A stretch of 64,000 nucleotides of DNA from assembly GCA_047974745.1 (NCBI GenBank), contig JBKECO010000018.1, positions 1-64,000 of the forward strand. Reading direction: 5' to 3'. Numbering within the stretch: the first letter of the stretch is position 1; each line of letters starts with the position of its first letter. Positions 15,761 to 23,980 of this stretch are shown here, in pieces. Source of the DNA: JBKECO01 sp047974745. GTDB taxonomy: Bacteria > Bacillota > Clostridia > Lachnospirales > Lachnospiraceae. The position numbers and the translations under genes are program-made. A model generated the notes under the pieces. It did not search any database. It was not told the origin of the DNA and saw nothing but the letters and a program-made list of their open reading frames with translations.

Positions 15761-18673
15761 ATGAATACGGAAAAAATAATAGAGATACTATCATCACCGG
15801 AGATATTTCAAATAAATACTTGTACTCTTCATCCGTATCAAAAAAGAGTACGATCACTGGATGGAGTCTGGAAATTCAGATTTTTCAACTCGGTTCTTGA
15901 ACGGGATCCTTCCTTTGACGAAAGTCAGTTTACCGATTCGATTCGTGTTCCGTCACACCTTGAACTGTCAGGCTTTGGTTCGCCGCAATATGTAAATGTG
16001 CAGTATCCCTGGGATGGGGTAGAAGCAGTATCTCCACCTCAGATTCCGTTGCGAACCAATAGCTTCGGTCGATATTGTACACACTTTACGATTGAAGAAA
16101 TGGATGATTATGTTTTAAATTTTGAAGGAGTGGAAACGGCATTCCACATGTGGCTCAACGGATCCTACGTAGGGTATTCAGAAGATTCTAAGACACCCAC
16201 CAGATTTAAAATCAGAGAACACATCAGGGTGGGAGAAAACCAGCTGATTGTTGAGGTCTATAGATATAGTACAGCCTCCTGGCTCGAGGATCAGGATTAC
16301 TGGAGATTCACCGGCATTTTTCGCACCGTCTATCTGACGGTAATGGATAAATTGGAAGATCTGATGATCAAATCTGTCCTTGAGGATTCGTTAGCCAAAG
16401 CGGAAGTTATCTGTGAGATCACAACTGCGGAAAATGCCGATTGTGAAATACAATTTGCTGATGCATCGCGGCAGATGCTATATCAGGATACGATAGCAGT
16501 TGAACGAACAAAGACCATAAAAATCACTATCAGGAAGCCTCATCTGTGGAGTGCAGAATCACCATATCTCTATCATCTTTCTTTAACAGTTGATCATCAT
16601 AAATTCGATCTGCCAGTTGGAATCCGATGCTTCGCTATTGAAGATGGCATCATGAAACTGAACCACAAAAGAATTATATTTAAAGGGGTGAACCGACATG
16701 AATTTTCACCTGAGTCAGGAAGAGTCCTGACGGAAGAGGAGATGCTTCGGGATATTAAAATCATGAAATCCCATAATATCAATGCGGTCAGGACATCCCA
16801 TTATCCCAATGAAAGGCGATGGTATGATTTGTGTGATCAATATGGTCTTTATGTGATCGATGAAATGAATTTGGAGGCCCATGGAACATGGCAGATCATG
16901 GGTGAAGTCGACAAGAGAGACAAGAAGATACCACATAACCGCACAGAGTGGCAGGGCGCCGTGTTACACAGAGCAAAAAACATGTTCGAGAGGGATAAAA
17001 ATCATCCGTCTATACTGATATGGTCTATTGGAAATGAAAGCTATGTTGGAAATGTTTTGACGGAAGCCAGTAATTATTTGCGATCAGTCGATGGCCATCG
17101 GCTGTTACACTATGAAGGGTGCTTCTATGACCGAAGCTTTGAACATCTGAGTGATATGGAATCTCAGATGTATACATCGCCAGAGGCGGTAGAGCAGTTC
17201 TTAAAAAACAATAAAAAACCGATGATTTTATGCGAGTACTCACATGCAATGGGCAATTCCAACGGCAGTATTATGGATTATATATCATTAAAGGATGACT
17301 ATGAACACTTTCAAGGGGGATTTGTCTGGGAATTCAGAGACCATGGTCTGTATGACGAGGCGCATCAGATCAGGTATGGCGGAGACTTTGGTGACAGACC
17401 AACAGATTATAATTTTTTGCTTGATGGACTGCTGCCAGCTGACAGTCATACATCAGCCAAACTCAATGAGATAAAATTTGCATACCAGCCTGTGTCCGTA
17501 CAAATTTACGAAACACAGATAGAGATTCGTAATGAATTTGATTTTACCAATTTGAACGAATATCATTGCCAGCTGTTCCACTTTGTGGATGGAAAGATCA
17601 ATGGTAGAGAAACGGTTCCTCTTGATTTGCAGGCAGGAGAAAAAATATTCATTGCAAACCCATTCCAGTGCTCAGCAGGTGAGAACGTAATTCGATTCGA
17701 GGTCCTTGATCCGAAAAAAGAGATGATCGCCTTTAGTGAAAAGGTATTTGGGCGCACCTCTTATTCCTCCCAATTCTCCAACGGACAGCTAGAAGTCATA
17801 CATGGTGATTTCAATTTCGGGGTAAGAGGAAATGTGTTCCAAGTGTTGTTTTCAAAACAGTCAGGTAAAATGGTTTCTTTAAAATATTTTGGAAAAGAAT
17901 TTTTTAGCAACATGCAATATCTGATCTCCCCTAATTTCTATCGAGCCATGACGGATAATGACAGGGGTGCAGGCAAAGGGTTTGATATGCGCCAACTCTA
18001 TATGGCGACACGCTTCCAAAAACTAATACATTTTGAAGTGGAAGAAGGAGCGGACAGCATGCTGATCAAGACAGAAATTGCCTGCGGTACGGATCCAGTC
18101 CTGAGTTTAAATCTTGATTATGTGGTTTTTGGTGATGGACGAATCGAGATCAGAGAGTCCATGCAGCCTTTTGAGTTGGAAATCCCAATGTTTCGGTTCG
18201 GTATTCATTTCAAATTGAATAAGAGCTTTGATCAACTGACCTGGTATGGATTGGGTCCCGATGAAAGCTATATCGATCGCTGCAAGGGTGTCTATACTGG
18301 TATTTTTAAGGAACAGGCAACTGCACAGACTGGCTATACTTATCCGCAGTCCTACGGCAATCATTATAAAACAAGATGGTTCATGATGCTGGATCAAGAG
18401 GGCGAGGGCATGAAAGTCAGCAGTGATCAGTATTTTGATTTTATGGCTAACACCCATGACGAATTTGAGCTTGATAATGCGACACATGCCGATCAGTTAA
18501 GCCCAGTTACTGAGTTGTATGTAGCGATCGATTCCTTTCATTGCGGAGTCGCCGGACATGACTCCTGGGGAAGCTGGCTAAAAGAAGCTCATTATTCCAA
18601 AAGTAATCAATCACATACTCTACGCTATACGATAGAGCCCTTCAAAGATCCGAACGTGAAATATGAATTTTGA
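15761..18673 (+). CDS. GH2 family beta-galactosidase (LacZ-like)
   Basis: This 970-residue cytoplasmic enzyme has the five-domain LacZ plan. The sugar-binding domain includes YVNVQYPWDG and YSEDSKTPTRFKI, and the barrel starts after FKGVNRHEFSPESGR. The acid/base glutamate lies in IWSIGNES (about residue 425), and the nucleophile is in MILCEYSHAMGNSNG (about 491). A small-chain domain ends with YGNHYKTRW and a C-terminal tail. Length and motifs fit GH2 beta-galactosidase; beta-glucuronidase is less likely because the LacZ-type small chain is present. It is the last gene of the locus and has a GGAGATGAC ribosome binding site. Confidence 0.9.
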   Translation: MNTEKIIEILSSPEIFQINTCTLHPYQKRVRSLDGVWKFRFFNSVLERDPSFDESQFTDSIRVPSHLELSGFGSPQYVNVQYPWDGVEAVSPPQIPLRTNSFGRYCTHFTIEEMDDYVLNFEGVETAFHMWLNGSYVGYSEDSKTPTRFKIREHIRVGENQLIVEVYRYSTASWLEDQDYWRFTGIFRTVYLTVMDKLEDLMIKSVLEDSLAKAEVICEITTAENADCEIQFADASRQMLYQDTIAVERTKTIKITIRKPHLWSAESPYLYHLSLTVDHHKFDLPVGIRCFAIEDGIMKLNHKRIIFKGVNRHEFSPESGRVLTEEEMLRDIKIMKSHNINAVRTSHYPNERRWYDLCDQYGLYVIDEMNLEAHGTWQIMGEVDKRDKKIPHNRTEWQGAVLHRAKNMFERDKNHPSILIWSIGNESYVGNVLTEASNYLRSVDGHRLLHYEGCFYDRSFEHLSDMESQMYTSPEAVEQFLKNNKKPMILCEYSHAMGNSNGSIMDYISLKDDYEHFQGGFVWEFRDHGLYDEAHQIRYGGDFGDRPTDYNFLLDGLLPADSHTSAKLNEIKFAYQPVSVQIYETQIEIRNEFDFTNLNEYHCQLFHFVDGKINGRETVPLDLQAGEKIFIANPFQCSAGENVIRFEVLDPKKEMIAFSEKVFGRTSYSSQFSNGQLEVIHGDFNFGVRGNVFQVLFSKQSGKMVSLKYFGKEFFSNMQYLISPNFYRAMTDNDRGAGKGFDMRQLYMATRFQKLIHFEVEEGADSMLIKTEIACGTDPVLSLNLDYVVFGDGRIEIRESMQPFELEIPMFRFGIHFKLNKSFDQLTWYGLGPDESYIDRCKGVYTGIFKEQATAQTGYTYPQSYGNHYKTRWFMMLDQEGEGMKVSSDQYFDFMANTHDEFELDNATHADQLSPVTELYVAIDSFHCGVAGHDSWGSWLKEAHYSKSNQSHTLRYTIEPFKDPNVKYEF

Positions 18674-18683
18674 TACTTGCAAA

Positions 18684-18713
18684 TTGTACTTTAAAAATGA
18701 TCTGTGGTATAAC
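18684..18713 (+). promoter_or_regulatory. Possible promoter of the sugar transferase gene
   Basis: TTGTAC (18684-18689) and TATAAC (18708-18713) are 18 bases apart. A perfect TATAAT also lies at 18720-18725, without a matching -35. The start codon is about 115 bases downstream. Confidence 0.4.
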
Positions 18714-18829
18714 ATATGATATAATGTAATTCTAAAACAAGTTTCAGCAGCGTGGATCTGCTATACTGTAAAGGTGGGCTGCAGAAGAGCGCAACTATGG
18801 TATTTGCTGGGAGGTAATAATTCAAATCA

Positions 18830-19471
18830 ATGAAAAAGAGAAAAAATCATTTTAGTCAAAGACAACAAGAATATCTGCATTTTAAAAGAGGTATGGATCT
18901 GTCACTCTCAATGTTTGCCATGATCTTGCTTATGCCGATACTGGCCGGGCTCTGTATTGCAATTAAATTAGATAGTCCCGGGCCTGTTTTTTTCAGACAA
19001 AAAAGAGTCGGCAGGTATCAGACCTATTTTCAGATATTTAAATTTCGTACCATGCGGACAGATACACCAAAGGACATACCCACACACTTACTCAGTGATC
19101 CTGACCAGTACATCACAAAGATGGGAAACTTCTTAAGAAAGACATCGCTGGATGAATTGCCTCAGCTGATTAATATTCTTCGCGGTGATATGAGTATCGT
19201 GGGTCCAAGACCAGCTTTGTGGAACCAGTATGACCTTATATCCGAGAGAGAAAAATACGGAGCGAATGACGTGCTTCCGGGATTGACCGGATGGGCGCAG
19301 GTGAATGGAAGAGATGAGCTTGAGATCCCCCTCAAGGCAAAATTAGACGGTATCTATATCAAGAGAATGAGTCTGGGCTTTGACATCAGATGTATCCTAA
19401 TGACCGCTCATTCAGTGATTGCTTCAAAGGGTGTAGTGGAAGGTGGAACCGGGAGAATAAAATCGAAATAA
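18830..19471 (+). CDS. Undecaprenyl-phosphate sugar phosphotransferase
   Basis: This 213-residue bacterial sugar transferase (PF02397 type) primes polysaccharide synthesis by moving a sugar 1-phosphate onto undecaprenyl phosphate at the membrane. It has one N-terminal hydrophobic hairpin (LSLSMFAMILLMPILAGLCI), then DSPGPVFFRQKRVG, FKFRTM, TSLDELPQLINIL, MSIVGPRPAL and LPGLTGWAQVNGRD, the full catalytic signature. It lacks the large N-terminal membrane region of WcaJ/WbaP-type enzymes. It stands alone between the glycan-use locus and a strong terminator. A second, longer member of the family is at 59460-60827. Confidence 0.9.
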   Translation: MKKRKNHFSQRQQEYLHFKRGMDLSLSMFAMILLMPILAGLCIAIKLDSPGPVFFRQKRVGRYQTYFQIFKFRTMRTDTPKDIPTHLLSDPDQYITKMGNFLRKTSLDELPQLINILRGDMSIVGPRPALWNQYDLISEREKYGANDVLPGLTGWAQVNGRDELEIPLKAKLDGIYIKRMSLGFDIRCILMTAHSVIASKGVVEGGTGRIKSK

Positions 19472-19473
19472 AA

Positions 19474-19513
19474 TAGGCGATACCACTGAATCACTTCACT
19501 GATATCGCCTTTT
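19474..19513. terminator. Bidirectional terminator
   Basis: AGGCGATA...CACTGAA pairs with TTCACTG...TATCGCCT over 19476-19510, followed by TTTTAAA on the plus strand and TATTTTATTT on the minus strand. It can end both the sugar transferase mRNA and a leftward transcript from 20.4 kb. Confidence 0.8.
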
Positions 19514-20441
19514 AAACTATAATGTCCATCGGACTTTTCTACCTCACTGTTGCTATTTTCTATTCTGTCAAATTCGTTCATTCGTATCTCTTTTTGTTTT
19601 CCAAGACTTCCTAGAACTGGAGTCATATAAGATTAATACTATAATCTGACTCTCCATTCTTTTTTTATTTTAATATTTGTCTGTGGTTTTCCTTTTGATT
19701 CAAATATTCGAATCCGATGATTTAGAAAATCTGGTCAATATGCTCCTTTTTAACTTTTTCATAACTTTTTATATATTTTCTTTTGAAAGAAACAAGTAAC
19801 TTCTAAATTGTGATTTTAGCATATTCTATGGAAATTGACATTTCTCATGATCTTACTATTCTTTCAATATAGAAATAGGAGACTTCTTTCAACGACCTTT
19901 CATTTTGATGTAATTCCTAGATCAGAGCTTTTGGCCTTTTTTGAATTTTCGTTATTCCATATATTCGATTTAATAGTCTTCAAGTTATGATACCCTTTGT
20001 TATAGCCACTGCTTTTTTTGATCTGTGATTTTGAAATCACTTTTCTTTTTCAGCCTTTGGTATATTACTAATTAAGATGCATTTTAACTCACTATTGAAA
20101 TCTTTATATATGTTTTCTGATTCTTTTTCGACCATCGAGTTCATCCAATACTAGTATTTATATCAGTTATGGAAAGGATTTTTCACCTGCTCTTTAAGGA
20201 TCTTATTACCTTTTTTCAAAGGATTTATGGGTTACCTTTTTATAACAGGATTTTCACCTTTTCTACAAAGGATTTCTTGAGGTATACCTATCGTGTTTTG
20301 GCGGCCTGTACCTTCCTTTCTAAGCGAGTCTGATTCTTTTACCATTTTACTGCTTTGGTTTCGATATCTTTTCATCCTTCGCTTGTATTTCGTTCTTTCC
20401 TAATCCGATTGGATTATTTGAAAACTGTTTTCTTTGTGTAT
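19514..20441 (-). other. ORF-poor, A-rich leftward transcription unit (possible long ncRNA or decayed gene)
   Basis: About 930 bases carry no credible gene on either strand. The minus strand is strongly purine- and A-rich. Two good sigma-A promoters (20448-20476 and 20533-20561) point into it, and a strong bidirectional terminator lies at its far end. Minus-strand frames are short and stop-ridden. One frame near 20180-20380 resumes repeatedly after stops, which could be a ruined coding sequence. The longest start-to-stop minus frame (ATG at 19626) runs through the terminator hairpin and is not believable. Visible structures include a TAATCC/GGATTA hairpin near the 5' end (20400-20416) and the hairpin array at 20171-20273. 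I do not recognise a known RNA family. Confidence 0.5.
20171..20273 (-). repeat. Array of degenerate hairpin repeats
   Basis: Read on the minus strand, units of 22-27 bases begin ATCCTTT and contain AAAGGT(G/A)A about 5-9 bases later. There are four full units and a partial fifth. Three units can form CCTT(T)/(A)AAGG or shorter stems, one of them with a GAAA loop. Unit lengths are not multiples of three, so this is not a protein repeat. Confidence 0.6.
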
Positions 20442-20447
20442 GTCATT

Positions 20448-20476
20448 ATTATAATACGCAATTATAAAAGTGTCAA
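20448..20476 (-). promoter_or_regulatory. Perfect consensus sigma-A promoter, leftward
   Basis: On the minus strand TTGACA (20476-20471), a 17-base spacer and TATAAT (20453-20448) match the consensus exactly, with AT-rich DNA upstream. The expected start of transcription is near 20441. No gene follows. Confidence 0.85.
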
Positions 20477-20532
20477 CACATAAATAGATAATTATTTCTT
20501 ATAAAGCATTATTGGCGAACAAAGAAAACTTA

Positions 20533-20561
20533 TATATAGAATAGTCAGAATATTCAGTCAA
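20533..20561 (-). promoter_or_regulatory. Second leftward promoter upstream
   Basis: On the minus strand TTGACT (20561-20556), a 17-base spacer and TATATA (20538-20533). It lies 85 bases upstream of the consensus promoter and points the same way. Confidence 0.6.
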
Positions 20562-20654
20562 TTCATTCTGTAGTTCCCAATGCAGAACTTAGTTGGATCC
20601 ATGAGAAAGCTTTTTGAATATGGTATTGAATATGGTCTGATTTCATATTATTGC

Positions 20655-20906
20655 TTATTGGTGTTCATATGCCTCACGCACTGCTTTTGCCAGCTGGTCC
20701 CCGCAGGAGGTATTTTTATAGCCGCAGGTTATGCCGGACAGCATTTCTTCGATCTCATGAACTGATTTTCCTGCCACGAGCCTGGCTACAGCCTTACGAT
20801 TGCCATCGCAGCCTCCATCAAAGACCACGCTTTGAACGATTTCTCCATCCAATTCTACTTCAATGGCTTTGGCACAGGTGTCTTTTGTCTTATAAGTATA
20901 TTTCAT
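20655..20906 (-). CDS. TSCPD domain-containing protein (TIGR03905-like)
   Basis: This 83-residue protein starts MKYTYKTKDTCAKAIEVELDG and ends near ITCGYKNTSCGDQLAKAV. The TSCPD-type signature is the final cysteine segment, with CDGNRKAVARLVAGK in the middle. The family is small, cytoplasmic and of unknown function; related domains occur in ribonucleotide reductase-like proteins. ATG at 20906 is chosen because AGAAGG precedes it; a longer start at 20945 lacks a good site. A promoter (20952-20979) lies upstream on the same strand. Confidence 0.8.
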   Translation of the reverse strand: MKYTYKTKDTCAKAIEVELDGEIVQSVVFDGGCDGNRKAVARLVAGKSVHEIEEMLSGITCGYKNTSCGDQLAKAVREAYEHQ

Positions 20907-20951
20907 TTTACTACCTTCTTCTCTGTAATAATTTGCTTCTTTCACTCCGAG

Positions 20952-20979
20952 ATTATAACATAATATGAAGAAAGTGCAA
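20952..20979 (-). promoter_or_regulatory. Promoter of the TSCPD gene
   Basis: On the minus strand TTGCAC (20979-20974), 16 bases, then TATAAT (20957-20952) preceded by TG-T (an extended -10). Confidence 0.7.
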
Positions 20980-21044
20980 GAGTGTCCAGGGTTCAGCTAC
21001 GGTATTTTCTCGGTATTTTCAGATTCTAAGCATATTTAAGCATA

Positions 21045-21073
21045 TTGTTTCCCTGCATAAAAAGTGATACAAT
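21045..21073 (+). promoter_or_regulatory. Promoter of secA
   Basis: TTGTTT (21045-21050), a 17-base spacer and TACAAT (21068-21073), about 105 bases before the secA start. Confidence 0.65.
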
Positions 21074-21177
21074 GTACACTGATGTGTATTTATAAAAAAT
21101 GATAAAATTACAGATTTTCTGAACATAGAGCTACAAATAGAGCTACAATAGAAATTATGATAGGAGACAAGCATAAA

Positions 21178-23748
21178 ATGAGCTTACTAACAAAAGTATT
21201 TGGAACACACAGTGAACGGGAATTAAAAAGAATACATCCGATCGTAGGCAAGATCGAATCTTACCGGGAAAACCTGATCCATCTTTCTGATGAAGATCTA
21301 AAGAATAAAACAAAGGAATTCAAACAGAGGCTGACCAATGGAGATACCCTTGATGATATCATGCCGGAAGCTTATGCAGTGGTAAGAGAAGCATCACGCC
21401 GCGTGCTTAATATGGAACATTATCCGGTTCAGATCATTGGTGGTATTATTTTGCACCAGGGACGTATCGCAGAAATGAGAACAGGAGAAGGTAAGACTCT
21501 TGTCTCTACTCTGCCTGCATATCTGAATGCACTGACCGGAGAGGGTGTTCATATCGTAACAGTCAATGACTATCTAGCAAAGCGTGATGCAGAGTGGATG
21601 GGTCAGGTACATGAGTTCCTGGGACTTACTGTTGGTGTCATCCTGAATGGAATGGAGAATGATGAACGAAGAGCAGCTTATGCCTGTGATATCACCTATG
21701 TGACGAACAATGAGCTTGGGTTCGACTACCTCAGAGACAACATGGTCATATACAAAGAACAGCTGGTACAAAGAAAGCTGCACTATGCGATCGTGGATGA
21801 GGTGGACTCTGTTCTTGTGGATGAGGCAAGAACTCCATTGATCATTTCCGGACAAAGCGGTAAATCCACAAGACTATATGAAGCTTGCGATATTCTGGCG
21901 CGTCAGCTTCAAAGAGGGGAAGAAAGCCAGGAGTTCTCTAAAATGGACGCCATTATGGGTGTGGAAATTACAGAGTCAGGTGACTTTATTGTAAACGAAA
22001 AGGACAAAGTCATAAATCTGACACAAGAAGGTGTAGAGAAGGCGGAAAGCTTTTTTCAGATCGACAATCTGGCAGATGCAGAAAATCTGGAAATCCAGCA
22101 CAATATTATTTTATCGCTCCGGGCACACAATCTGATGTTCAAAGACCAGGATTATGTGGTGAAAGATGATCAGGTCATGATCGTGGATGAATTTACCGGC
22201 CGTCTGATGCCTGGCCGCAGATATTCAGATGGATTGCATCAGGCAATCGAGGCAAAAGAGCATGTTAAGGTCAAAAGAGAGAGCAAGACGCTAGCAACGA
22301 TCACGTTCCAGAACTTTTTCAATAAATTCGAGAAGAAATCCGGTATGACAGGTACAGCCCTGACCGAAGAAAAAGAGTTCCGGGATATCTATGGAATGGA
22401 TGTTATCGAAATTCCAACGAACCGCCCTGTTCTTCGTGAAGACATGCAGGATGCCGTTTATAAAACAAAAAAAGAGAAGTATCACGCAGTGTGTGAGGCT
22501 GTGGAAGAAGCGAATAAGAAGGGACAGCCTGTACTTGTAGGTACGATCACGATCGATATTTCTGAAGAAATCAGTGCCATGCTCAAAAGACGCGGTATTA
22601 AACACAATGTGCTCAACGCCAAGTTCCATGAACAAGAGGCCGAGATCGTTGCACAGGCGGGAGAACATGGTGCAGTGACGATTGCTACAAATATGGCAGG
22701 ACGTGGTACAGATATTAAGCTTGATGACCAGTCAAGAGCAGCAGGCGGACTTAAGATCATCGGTACAGAACGCCATGAATCAAGACGTATCGACAATCAG
22801 CTCCGTGGCCGTTCTGGTCGTCAGGGAGATCCGGGTGAATCTCAGTTCTATATCTCCTTAGAGGATGATCTGATGCGACTCTTCGGTTCGGAAAAGCTGA
22901 TGCAGATGTTCAATGCGCTTGGAGTACCGGATGGTGAGCAGATCCAGCATGCAATGCTTTCTTCAGCAATCGAGAAAGCGCAGACTAAAATAGAAGGAAA
23001 TAACTTTGGAATACGTAAAAATCTGCTTGAATATGATCAGGTCATGAATGATCAGAGAGAGATCATCTATGGAGAACGTAACCGGGTTCTGAGCGGAGAA
23101 AGTATGCGAGACGTGATCTATAAGATGATTACAGATCGTGTTGAGGCGATGGTGGAACTCGTTATTTCCCAGGAAATTCCTTCAGAGGAGTGGAATATAA
23201 AAGAACTCAACGAAATTCTGTTGCCACTGATCCCGGTGGAACCACTAAATCCGGATACGGTAAAAGATATGCCTAATAGTAAGGCGCTCAAACACTTGCT
23301 GAAAGAACAGGCTGTGAAGCTGTATGAACTAAAAGAGACGGAATTCCCGGAACCGGAACAGTTCAGAGAACTCGAGCGCGTTGTACTTCTTAAAGTCATT
23401 GACCGAAAGTGGATGGATCATATTGATGATATGGATCAGCTCAGACAAGGTATCGGTCTCCAGGCATATGGGCAAAGAGATCCGCTTGTAGAGTACAAGA
23501 TGGCAGGATTTGATATGTTCGATGATATGATCGCATCGATACAAGAGGATACGGTGCGACTCCTCTATCATGTGAGAGTAGAACAGAAGGTAGAACGCGA
23601 ACAAGTCGCAAAGGTGACAGGAACGAATAAAGATGAAACAGCGGCAAATGCACCGAAAAGAAGAGCAGAAGCCAAGGTATATCCAAATGATCCATGTCCA
23701 TGTGGCAGCGGAAAGAAATATAAACAGTGTCATGGAAGGAATGCATAG
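21178..23748 (+). CDS. secA: SecA, preprotein translocase ATPase
   Basis: SecA drives secretory proteins through SecYEG using ATP. The 856-residue product starts MSLLTKVFGTHSERELKRI. It contains Walker A in MRTGEGKTLVSTLPAYL, the DEVDSVLVDEARTPLIISG box, VKRESKTLATITFQNFF, TNMAGRGTDIKL, and a C-terminal zinc-binding tail with CPCGSGKKYKQCH. Length and motif order are typical. ATG 21178 matches the usual SecA N-terminus and follows AGGAG; the in-frame ATG at 21157 includes that Shine-Dalgarno sequence in the coding region and is rejected. Unlike many Firmicutes, no prfB follows; uvrB is next. Confidence 0.97.
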   Translation: MSLLTKVFGTHSERELKRIHPIVGKIESYRENLIHLSDEDLKNKTKEFKQRLTNGDTLDDIMPEAYAVVREASRRVLNMEHYPVQIIGGIILHQGRIAEMRTGEGKTLVSTLPAYLNALTGEGVHIVTVNDYLAKRDAEWMGQVHEFLGLTVGVILNGMENDERRAAYACDITYVTNNELGFDYLRDNMVIYKEQLVQRKLHYAIVDEVDSVLVDEARTPLIISGQSGKSTRLYEACDILARQLQRGEESQEFSKMDAIMGVEITESGDFIVNEKDKVINLTQEGVEKAESFFQIDNLADAENLEIQHNIILSLRAHNLMFKDQDYVVKDDQVMIVDEFTGRLMPGRRYSDGLHQAIEAKEHVKVKRESKTLATITFQNFFNKFEKKSGMTGTALTEEKEFRDIYGMDVIEIPTNRPVLREDMQDAVYKTKKEKYHAVCEAVEEANKKGQPVLVGTITIDISEEISAMLKRRGIKHNVLNAKFHEQEAEIVAQAGEHGAVTIATNMAGRGTDIKLDDQSRAAGGLKIIGTERHESRRIDNQLRGRSGRQGDPGESQFYISLEDDLMRLFGSEKLMQMFNALGVPDGEQIQHAMLSSAIEKAQTKIEGNNFGIRKNLLEYDQVMNDQREIIYGERNRVLSGESMRDVIYKMITDRVEAMVELVISQEIPSEEWNIKELNEILLPLIPVEPLNPDTVKDMPNSKALKHLLKEQAVKLYELKETEFPEPEQFRELERVVLLKVIDRKWMDHIDDMDQLRQGIGLQAYGQRDPLVEYKMAGFDMFDDMIASIQEDTVRLLYHVRVEQKVEREQVAKVTGTNKDETAANAPKRRAEAKVYPNDPCPCGSGKKYKQCHGRNA

Positions 23749-23915
23749 TTGGTAAACAAAGAACTTTTGGCAGAGGAATTGCTTCAATCATTCTTGATGT
23801 AATTGAGCGTTCGAGTGATGGGTTCAATATCCTGAAATATTGATACAGAAGGTCACAGGGGGAAGTATATGCAAGAACAAATGTTCGCTTTAGCATGTAC
23901 TTTTTCCTTTTTGTA

Positions 23916-23924
23916 TGCTATAAT
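23916..23924 (+). promoter_or_regulatory. Extended -10 promoter of uvrB
   Basis: TGCTATAAT (TG-N-TATAAT) at 23916-23924 lies 57 bases before uvrB. The -35 region is weak (TGTACT). No LexA/SOS box was recognised here. Confidence 0.55.
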
Positions 23925-23980
23925 AGCTTTATATTTATTCGGACAAATCATCATGTCACAGTTAGACTTCGGAGGAAGAA

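Noticed and set aside
19408..19626. Minus-strand frame of 72 codons at the left end of the ORF-poor unit
   Set aside because: It runs straight through the bidirectional terminator hairpin and into the antisense of the sugar transferase gene, with no recognisable domain.
20580..20765. Plus-strand frame of 61 codons antisense to the TSCPD gene
   Set aside because: It is complementary to the conserved TSCPD coding region and has no ribosome binding site.
23749..23868. Possible remnant of prfB after secA, as prfB often follows secA in Firmicutes
   Set aside because: Translations of all frames show no release-factor motif, and the gap is too short.
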